Source of the DNA: Ilumatobacter sp.
GTDB lineage: Bacteria; Actinomycetota; Acidimicrobiia; Acidimicrobiales; Ilumatobacteraceae
Direction: 5' to 3'
Length of the DNA stretch: 33,479 bases
Assembly (NCBI RefSeq): GCF_030065885.1
Contig: NZ_JASJCS010000056.1
Span: 1-33,479 of the forward strand
Part shown: positions 8,041-16,553 of the stretch, piece after piece
Layout: the number at the start of each line of letters is the position of its first letter
How positions within the stretch are numbered: position 1 is the stretch's first letter
Translations under genes and position numbers: made by a program
Notes under the pieces: model-generated
The model's database searches: none
What the model was told of the DNA's origin: nothing
Seen by the model: the letters and a program-made list of their open reading frames with translations, nothing else

Positions 8041-10212
8041 ATGGATGCACGAGCCGGCGCCCACACGATGCTCGAGTCGGACCACGTCGAGCTCTGGCGC
8101 GCGCTCGTCGCCACCTCGGCGTCGGTGAGCCTGGCGACCGAAGCGGTTCGCCACGTGGCCGAGCTCGCCGCAGGGGCCGATGCGCCGGTCAGGCGAGTGG
8201 ATCTGTGGATCGCAGCCTTCGATCATCTCGACGCGGCTCGCGACGAACTCCGAATCGGCCTGCCCCTCGACCAGTCGATCCACGAACTCTCCGACCGTCT
8301 GCACCAGCTGTCGATCGAGGACACCCGTTCGTTGCTCGGTGCCCATTTCGCTCGCTTCGACGCCGACGAGCTGACCGAGTTCGCGCTCGCCGGTGCCGGC
8401 GCCGCCAGCGGCGGCCTGCGCCCGAGCGACCCGACCGAGGCCGGCTCCGGTCTGGCCCAGGCTGCAGAGGAGCGGATGCGCCGGCTCGATGATCGACCGG
8501 TCGAGGTCCAGTTCGCCCCGCTCGACGGTCTGGTGCCGCCCGCACTGCCGCGCCCGCAGCCGCCGAGCACCGGGCGGCCCCGCGCTGCGGTTGTGCTGGC
8601 TGCGGTCGCGCTCGTCGGCGTCGTCGCGGCGGCGGTCGCCGCCGTCTTCGGTGGACCCGACGACGGCACGTCGGCACCACCGAAACCGCAGCCGGAGCAG
8701 GCAGTGGCGCCGGTCGAGCTGCCCCGGCCCTCGCAGTGCCGCCCCGACGAGGTGGTCGGTGCGCTCGCACCAAGCCCGTCGGCCCTGCGCGCCGCGACCG
8801 CGACCTCGTTCGGGGACGTCCTCGAGTCGTCCGATCGAGTGGTCGCCGGCCAGCTGCGATCCATCGACCCCGAGGACGGCTGGGTGACCTTCGAGCTGGT
8901 GGGTGCCCGCGCGCTCGACGGCGAGACCGACGGGCTCCCGACGTCGTTCTCGGTGCCCGGCCGGATGCTCGGAGCGGTCGAGGTCGCAAACGGCCTCGAG
9001 CTCGTGGCGCTCGTCACGCGGGACTCGGGCTCACCGACCGGCTGGCGGACACCGGTCCGGGGCGGTGTCTGGCTCGCCTGCGTGGGCGGCGGTGCGCTGC
9101 CGGTCGGCGACACCGCGCCGCTCGACCAGGACTGGCTCGGCGGTCCGACGCTGTCCGGCGTCGAGGCCGCCGTCGCCGGCCGCGTCGCCAACGCCCAGAC
9201 CATGGCGCTGACCGACCTCGGTGGCGAGGCGGTCGTCGGCGGCGTCAGGTTGCGCGACGGCACCGGGCTGTCGTTGCGACTGCCGCACGCGATCGGCACG
9301 ACACCGCTCGACGTCCGTTCGAGCGAGGAGCGTTCGGTGACGCTCGACCGCGGCGATCTGCGCATCGTCGTCGACCTCGCGCGGTGTGCCGAGGCGGTCG
9401 CGGCCGACGAACCGGCGTGTTCACCGCCCGAGGTCGACGTCGACGCCGACCGCCCGCTGAGCACCGATGAGCTCGACGAGATTGAGGTCTACGTCGTCGA
9501 TCCACGGGAGCACCGGACCGACACCGTCCTGCGGGGAGCTCCGCGCGGCGGTCTCGTCGCGCTCGATGTGCCGACGCTGTTGCCGCGCTGGCGGGCGGGG
9601 GACGACGACGCCCGGCCGGTCGGGTTCGCCGACGACCTCGCCGTGGCCGTCCTCGGCGAGGCACTCGTCGCGTTCGACGTCGCGACCGGCGAGCCGGCCT
9701 GGTCGGTCCCCGTGGCCGGTGCCGACGTGATCGAGCCGATCGGCAACTCGTGGTGGGCAGTGGTCGACGGCGGAGTCGGCTCGTCGATCGTCTCGATCGA
9801 CGCCGCCACCGGCGACGTCGGCTGGCGCCGCGACGCTCCCGCCGGGGTCACGTGGCACCGGCCGATCGAAGCGGGTGAGGTCGCGATCGTCACCGAGCGC
9901 TCCGACCGGTCGCCGGACCGGTTGATCGCCATCGGGCCCGTCGACGGTCGGCAGCGGTGGTCGTTCGAGCTGGCGCCCGGTCCGGCGGGCGCGCCGGTGT
10001 TCGCGGTCGACGCCGAGCGGGGCATCGTCGCTGCGCTGGACACCGACGACGGGCTCGTCCGCCTCGACGCCGCCGACGGCCGCGAGCGCTGGCGGATCGG
10101 TCCGATCCGCCAGGCCGCGATCGAGGGCATCTGGCCGAACTCGATCACGGTGCTGACGCCCGACCATCGACTCACGGTCGGGCTGACCGAGGGGTTCCTG
10201 CTCCCACCGTGA
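8041..10212 (+). CDS. Membrane-anchored PQQ-type beta-propeller protein
   Basis: A 723-residue protein of unknown specific function. Residues 1 to about 140 are a helical, Leu- and Asp-rich domain without recognised motifs. A Pro-rich stretch leads to one membrane span near 181-203 (VVLAAVALVGVVAAAVAAVFGG). The rest should be extracytoplasmic: an unrecognised domain up to about 480, then repeated propeller blades of the pyrrolo-quinoline-quinone type (ALVAFDVATGEPAW, SIDAATGDVGW, AIGPVDGRQRW, RLDAADGRERW). Such propellers usually bind partners or act as scaffolds; no catalytic residues were seen. The start is ATG 8041. ATG 8068 is an alternative that would begin with LESDHVELW. A TACTGT 12 bases before ATG 8041 could be a -10 box. 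Its stop codon touches the repeat array serving the next operon. Confidence 0.75.
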   Translation: MDARAGAHTMLESDHVELWRALVATSASVSLATEAVRHVAELAAGADAPVRRVDLWIAAFDHLDAARDELRIGLPLDQSIHELSDRLHQLSIEDTRSLLGAHFARFDADELTEFALAGAGAASGGLRPSDPTEAGSGLAQAAEERMRRLDDRPVEVQFAPLDGLVPPALPRPQPPSTGRPRAAVVLAAVALVGVVAAAVAAVFGGPDDGTSAPPKPQPEQAVAPVELPRPSQCRPDEVVGALAPSPSALRAATATSFGDVLESSDRVVAGQLRSIDPEDGWVTFELVGARALDGETDGLPTSFSVPGRMLGAVEVANGLELVALVTRDSGSPTGWRTPVRGGVWLACVGGGALPVGDTAPLDQDWLGGPTLSGVEAAVAGRVANAQTMALTDLGGEAVVGGVRLRDGTGLSLRLPHAIGTTPLDVRSSEERSVTLDRGDLRIVVDLARCAEAVAADEPACSPPEVDVDADRPLSTDELDEIEVYVVDPREHRTDTVLRGAPRGGLVALDVPTLLPRWRAGDDDARPVGFADDLAVAVLGEALVAFDVATGEPAWSVPVAGADVIEPIGNSWWAVVDGGVGSSIVSIDAATGDVGWRRDAPAGVTWHRPIEAGEVAIVTERSDRSPDRLIAIGPVDGRQRWSFELAPGPAGAPVFAVDAERGIVAALDTDDGLVRLDAADGRERWRIGPIRQAAIEGIWPNSITVLTPDHRLTVGLTEGFLLPP

Positions 10213-10218
10213 CGAGAC

Positions 10219-10281
10219 GTCACGGTTGACGTTGCGTCACCGGTGACGCCAGGTCACGGTCGACGAGACGTCACGGTTGAC
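10219..10281 (+). promoter_or_regulatory. Four 12-base sites at exact 17-base spacing upstream of the ABC operon
   Basis: Copies begin at 10219 (GTCACGGTTGAC), 10236 (GTCACCGGTGAC), 10253 (GTCACGGTCGAC) and 10270 (GTCACGGTTGAC). Each start is 17 bases from the next. All share GTCAC at the left and GAC at the right and are partly palindromic. The second is perfectly palindromic and extends to 16 bases (10234-10249). A half-match (GTGAC-GAGAC) lies one period earlier, across the stop codon at 10210-10212. The last copy overlaps the TTGACA -35 box. The layout fits cooperative binding of a regulator; which one is unknown. It differs from the LacI operator further downstream. Confidence 0.8.
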
Positions 10282-10306
10282 ACCTTCCCGGGCCCGGGAG
10301 TACGTT
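10277..10306 (+). promoter_or_regulatory. Predicted sigma70-like promoter of the ABC transporter operon
   Basis: A perfect TTGACA at 10277-10282 is followed after 18 bases by TACGTT at 10301-10306. The -35 overlaps the last 17-base-spaced site. The LacI-type palindrome begins 13 bases past the -10, at or just after the expected transcription start. Confidence 0.6.
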
Positions 10307-10319
10307 CGACGCGGGACTC

Positions 10320-10333
10320 CCGAAACGTTTCGG
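10320..10333. promoter_or_regulatory. LacI-family operator 1 (CCGAAACGTTTCGG)
   Basis: A perfect 14-base palindrome with the central CG typical of LacI/GalR-family operators, placed between the predicted -10 and the binding-protein gene. The identical sequence occurs at 16526-16539 in front of the mannosidase gene. The LacI gene at 15460-16494 is the obvious candidate regulator. Confidence 0.82.
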
Positions 10334-10387
10334 AGGCCCGCTACCCAGTCACGACCGGAGCCGCCGCCGGCTCCAGGGGAGGGAAAG

Positions 10388-11863
<1,476 letters not shown>

Positions 11864-11878
11864 CGAACATCCATCGTC

Positions 11879-11912
11879 GACGGTGCCGGCCCCGCCCGGG
11901 GTCGGCACCGTC
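11879..11912 (+). terminator. Intercistronic hairpin between binding protein and permease
   Basis: A 15-base stem (GACGGTGCCGGCCCC at 11879-11893 against GGGGTCGGCACCGTC at 11898-11912) with one G-U pair and a GCCC loop. It is not followed by a T-run, so it may be a partial terminator or an mRNA-stabilising structure rather than a full stop. Either role would raise binding-protein mRNA above permease mRNA, as known for malE-malF. Confidence 0.6.
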
Positions 11913-11963
11913 GTCTGTCCTACCGTCGTCTGAGGGGGTCGACGTGACCAGGGATGCTGAACG

Positions 11964-13415
11964 GTGAGCGAGGGAACCGAAGTCACGCTCGCGACCGTGG
12001 CGCTCGACGAGGCCGATCAGCCCGCCGCGGGCGATGCGGGTCCGCCGCGTCGCCCGTGGCGCCGCAAGATCGTCCCGTACCTGCTGATCGCGCCGACGGT
12101 GATCTACCTGGCGATGTTCTTCGCCTACCCGATGTACGAGGGACTGCGGCTCGCGATCTACGACGACGAGGCCGAGCTCCCGCTCATCGACGAAGCGAGC
12201 CTCGACGGTGACGAGGTCGCGCGCGTCGAGCAGGGCACCCCGGTAGCCGTTCTCGGCCAGCAGGGCAACCTGCTGGCCGAGGAGACCGAGGGCGGCGACC
12301 TCCTGACCGAGCTCTGGTTCCTGGTCGAGGGCGAGCAGGCCGACGGCTCGGTCGTCGAGGGGTGGGTGTCGGAGGCACGGGTGCGGGTGCGCGAGGAAGC
12401 CGGCGACGGCACGCCAATCGGCGGCACGATCCGTCCGCAGCTGGCGGCCGGCGCCGATCCGTTCACCGAGATCCGGGACGAACCGAACGAGAACGCCGCC
12501 GCCGTCGGCCAGCTCGACGAGCGTGCGCCCATCGACATCACCGAGGTCGCGATCCTCGAGGTGTGGTTCCAGGTCCGACCGCTCGACGACTCGACCGCGG
12601 CCGGCTGGGCACCGTCGCGGTTCATCCAGGTCTTCGAGAACGGCGAGGAGGGCCGCATCGACCGCGGCACCGAGGGCGTCTTCACGACGAAGTTCATCGA
12701 CCGGATGATCAACGACCGCTTCTTCGAGGACGCCGTCAGGACCACGCTCCTGTTGATGGTGCTGATCCTGCCGATCCAGTTCGTGCTGGCGATGGTCATG
12801 GCGCTCGTGATCCACGCCCGGATCAGGTTCACATCGGGGTTCCTCTACGCGTTCACCCTGCCGATGGGCATGTCCGACCTCGCGGTCGGCATCCTCTTCC
12901 TGTCGATCTTCAGGGGCAACGGGTTCCTCAACAGCATCCTCGAGGGGCTCGGCATCATCGATTCGCCGCAGGCGTTCCTCACCGCCGAGACGCGCAACTG
13001 GATCATCTTCGCGATCGTGCTCGCCGAGCTGTGGCGGGCGACGTCGATCGTGATGGTCATCCTCGTCTCCGGCCTGCAGGCCATCCCCGACGAGACGCTC
13101 GAAGCGGCCGAGCTGTTCGGCGCCAGCTACTGGCAGCGCGTGCGCCACGTCATCCTGCCGCTGCTGCGGCCGAGCATCCAGGTCGCGCTGATCCTGCGCA
13201 CGATCCTCGCCCTCCAGGTGTTCGCGGTGGTGGTCGCCCTGAGCGGCGGCGACGTGGTGACCGTCCTGGCCCACGAGACGTACCGGCAGTACGACGACTT
13301 CCGCAACGACAACGTCGCCTCCGCCTACGCCCTGTTCATCCTCCTGCTCTCGGTGGCGAGCGCGATCTTCTACCTGCGAGCCGTGCGCGCCGAGTCGGAG
13401 GTGCGAGACACATGA
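11964..13415 (+). CDS. MalF-type ABC permease with a two-SH3b-like extracytoplasmic insert
   Basis: Membrane subunit of a carbohydrate ABC importer, 483 residues, longer than the usual 290-320. The first span is near residues 35-58 (PYLLIAPTVIYLAMFFAYPMYEG). A polar insert of about 185 residues follows. Inside it two units look like bacterial SH3 domains: Trp118 (WFLVEG) with GWV at 133-135, and Trp201 (WFQVRP) with GWA at 214-216, 83 residues apart. From about 252 the normal core follows (FFEDAVRTTLLLMV). The EAA coupling loop is at 380-398 (EAAELFGASYWQRVRHVIL), which contacts the ATPase. The GTG start at 11964 was chosen for the short hydrophilic N-terminus. The gene overlaps the next permease by ATGA. 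The insert probably meets the binding lipoprotein or the cell envelope; this is inference. Confidence 0.88.
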   Translation: MSEGTEVTLATVALDEADQPAAGDAGPPRRPWRRKIVPYLLIAPTVIYLAMFFAYPMYEGLRLAIYDDEAELPLIDEASLDGDEVARVEQGTPVAVLGQQGNLLAEETEGGDLLTELWFLVEGEQADGSVVEGWVSEARVRVREEAGDGTPIGGTIRPQLAAGADPFTEIRDEPNENAAAVGQLDERAPIDITEVAILEVWFQVRPLDDSTAAGWAPSRFIQVFENGEEGRIDRGTEGVFTTKFIDRMINDRFFEDAVRTTLLLMVLILPIQFVLAMVMALVIHARIRFTSGFLYAFTLPMGMSDLAVGILFLSIFRGNGFLNSILEGLGIIDSPQAFLTAETRNWIIFAIVLAELWRATSIVMVILVSGLQAIPDETLEAAELFGASYWQRVRHVILPLLRPSIQVALILRTILALQVFAVVVALSGGDVVTVLAHETYRQYDDFRNDNVASAYALFILLLSVASAIFYLRAVRAESEVRDT

Positions 13416-14290
13416 CGAATGCCGAGCTCCCTGCCCTCGACTCGCCCGAGGTCGTCGAGCTGCACCGCAAGATGCGGCGCCGCTCCCAGCGCGGCCGGGT
13501 CGGAGCGTACGTCGTGGCGATACTGGTCGCGCTCTGGATCTTCGTGCCGATCCTGTTCATCTTCTCGATGGCGTTCACGACCGCCGAGACGGTTCGCTCG
13601 TACCCGAAGAACGTGCTGCCGTTCATCCCGTTCTCGACCGACACGATGCAGTTCTTCCTCGAGTCGGAAGGGGTCGCGGAGGGCCTCTGGAACAGCATCC
13701 TCGTCGCCATGATCACGCTCGTGCTCTCGACGATCATCGCCACACCGGCCGGCTACGCGATCGCGCGCTACGCCTTCCGCGGCCGCGACCTGTTCCGGCT
13801 GTCGGTCCTGGCGGTGCGGGCGTTCCCGATCGTGGTCCTGTCGATCCCGCTCGCCGTGCTGTTCATCCGGGCCGACGTCTTCGACAGCGTGTGGAGCCTG
13901 GCGCTGATGCACACCGCGCTCACGATGCCGACCACGCTCCTCGTCATCGCGAGCGTGTTCGCGAGCGTGCCCTACGAGCTCGAGGAGGCGGGGCAGGTCT
14001 TCGGCGCCACCGCGTTCCAGTCGTTCCGCCACATCGTCGTGCCGCTCGTGCTGCCCGGCATCGCGGCGGCGGGCCTGTTCACGTTCGTGCTGTCGTGGAA
14101 CGAGGTGTTCGCAGCGAGCGTGCTCACGCTCGAGAACCGCACGCTGCCGGCGCTCGTGCTCAACTCGCTCGGCGAGTCGTCGGACGCGTTCCAGTTCGCC
14201 GGCGGCTTCGCCCTGATGCTGCCGTCGATCATCTTCATGTTCTTCGTCCGGAAGTACCTGTTCAACATGTGGGGTCAGGTGACCAAGTGA
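13412..14290 (+). CDS. MalG-type ABC permease
   Basis: Second membrane subunit of the same importer, 292 residues, a normal family length. A short cytoplasmic N-terminus is followed by span 1 near 31-53 (VVAILVALWIFVPILFIFSMAF). The binding-protein-dependent transport core has five more hydrophobic segments. The EAA loop starts at about residue 191 (EEAGQVFGATAFQSFRHIVVP). It ends with MWGQVTK, typical of this family. The ATG at 13412 overlaps the previous stop as ATGA, indicating translational coupling and an obligate pair with the first permease. An in-frame extension far upstream lies inside the other permease gene and was discarded. Confidence 0.92.
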   Translation: MTNAELPALDSPEVVELHRKMRRRSQRGRVGAYVVAILVALWIFVPILFIFSMAFTTAETVRSYPKNVLPFIPFSTDTMQFFLESEGVAEGLWNSILVAMITLVLSTIIATPAGYAIARYAFRGRDLFRLSVLAVRAFPIVVLSIPLAVLFIRADVFDSVWSLALMHTALTMPTTLLVIASVFASVPYELEEAGQVFGATAFQSFRHIVVPLVLPGIAAAGLFTFVLSWNEVFAASVLTLENRTLPALVLNSLGESSDAFQFAGGFALMLPSIIFMFFVRKYLFNMWGQVTK

Positions 14291-14326
14291 ACACGACATC
14301 GGAGACGACATCGGAGGTCGTCCGCC

Positions 14327-15427
<1,101 letters not shown>

Positions 15428-15459
15428 CGGCGGAGGCGGACTCGACGGACGGTGCGAGG

Positions 15460-16494
15460 GTGGCGAGATCGAACAGACCGACCCTGCGCGACGTCGCCCG
15501 TGCCGCCGGGTTGTCGGTCACGCAGGTCTCGCGGGCGCTCAACGACCACGCGGACGTCGCCCCGACCACGCGGGAGCGTGCTCTGCGTGCCGCCCGCGAA
15601 CTGGGCTACACGCCGAACATCGCCGCCCGTCGGCTGAAGGTCCCCGAGACGCACGCGCACTCGATCGGACTCGTGCTGCAGCCGACGACCGCTCGTCTCT
15701 CCGACCCGTTCCTGGGCGAGTTGCTCGCATGGATGGTCGACGAAGCGGGTGGCCACGGCTTCGAACTGCTGCTCTCGACGCCACCTGGCGACGAGCACCC
15801 ACTCGCTGCGTACGAGCGATCCATCCAGCAGAAGCGTGTCGACGGGTTCGTCGTCCTCCGGACGGCCGCCGACGACGAGCGGATCGCGTACCTGCTCGAG
15901 CAGTCCTTCCCGTTCGTGACGTTCGGACGCCTTCCCGACCAGGCCGGCTTCCCGGTCGTCGACGAGATCGACGACTCGCTGCAACCGGCGGTCGACCTGC
16001 TGGTCGAGCTCGGACACCGTCACATCGCGTGCATCACCGAACCGACCGAGCACAGCAAGGCGATCTACCGGCTCCGTTCGTTCCATCGGGCGATGCGTGA
16101 GCACGACCTCGATGTCCGGGTCGACGACGTCGTCGAGGCGGGGTTCCACGTCGACTCCGGGTACGCAGCCGGGTGCCGGCTGCTCGATCGCGACGACCCA
16201 CCGACGGCCGTCGTCGCGTTGAACGACCTCCTGGCGATGGGTGTGCTCCGCGCCAGCGACGAACGCGGCGTCCGCATCCCGGGTGACCTGAGCGTCGTCG
16301 GCTTCGACGACATCGACGCCGCCCATCTCGTCACCCCGGCACTGACCACGATGCATCAACCGATCGAGCAGGCCGGACGACTGCTCGTCCGCCAGGTGCT
16401 GACGGCGATCGAGCGCGGCGACGGGTACGACGAGCAGCGCTTGATCACGCCACGGTTGGTCGTCCGCGCGTCGACCGGCCCGCCTGCACCTTGA
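15460..16494 (+). CDS. LacI-family transcriptional regulator of the sugar locus
   Basis: A 344-residue repressor-type protein. The N-terminal helix-turn-helix and hinge helix are complete: TLRDVARAAGLSVTQVSRAL, then YTPNIAARRLK. A periplasmic-binding-protein-like effector domain follows (IGLVLQPTT, VDGFVVLRT, GHRHIACITEP, VVALNDLLAMGVLRA, LSVVGFDDIDAAHLVTPALTTM). GTG 15460 was chosen because it gives the usual VARSNRPTLRDVA start; longer in-frame options overlap the ATPase gene. No operator lies directly in front of it. Being in the ABC transcript, it should be autoregulated through operator 1, and its 3' end overlaps the -35 box of the mannosidase promoter. The likely targets are the two identical CCGAAACGTTTCGG palindromes. 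The inducer is unknown, probably an imported or processed sugar. Confidence 0.92.
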   Translation: MARSNRPTLRDVARAAGLSVTQVSRALNDHADVAPTTRERALRAARELGYTPNIAARRLKVPETHAHSIGLVLQPTTARLSDPFLGELLAWMVDEAGGHGFELLLSTPPGDEHPLAAYERSIQQKRVDGFVVLRTAADDERIAYLLEQSFPFVTFGRLPDQAGFPVVDEIDDSLQPAVDLLVELGHRHIACITEPTEHSKAIYRLRSFHRAMREHDLDVRVDDVVEAGFHVDSGYAAGCRLLDRDDPPTAVVALNDLLAMGVLRASDERGVRIPGDLSVVGFDDIDAAHLVTPALTTMHQPIEQAGRLLVRQVLTAIERGDGYDEQRLITPRLVVRASTGPPAP

Positions 16495-16519
16495 CCGGTC
16501 CAGGCGCCACTCCTAGGGT
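16491..16519 (+). promoter_or_regulatory. Predicted promoter of the mannosidase operon
   Basis: TTGACC at 16491-16496 and TAGGGT at 16514-16519 are separated by exactly 17 bases. The -35 overlaps the lacI stop codon. Transcription would start about seven bases after the -10, at or inside the operator at 16526. Confidence 0.62.
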
Positions 16520-16525
16520 GGATCT

Positions 16526-16539
16526 CCGAAACGTTTCGG
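16526..16539. promoter_or_regulatory. LacI-family operator 2 (CCGAAACGTTTCGG)
   Basis: The same perfect 14-base palindrome as at 10320-10333. It covers the predicted transcription start and ends 14 bases before the ATG of the GH38 gene. A bound repressor here would block RNA polymerase directly. Confidence 0.85.
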
Positions 16540-16553
16540 ACAGCAGGCTCGAC

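Noticed and set aside
10219..10281. The 17-base repeats as a CRISPR array or plasmid-type replication iterons
   Set aside because: Units are too short for CRISPR with 5-base spacers, there is no cas gene, and there is no replication initiator gene nearby. The promoter position favours regulation.
10277..10387. Longer start for the binding lipoprotein at 10277
   Set aside because: It would place the -35, -10, LacI palindrome and ribosome site inside the coding region and push the signal peptide 37 residues into the protein.
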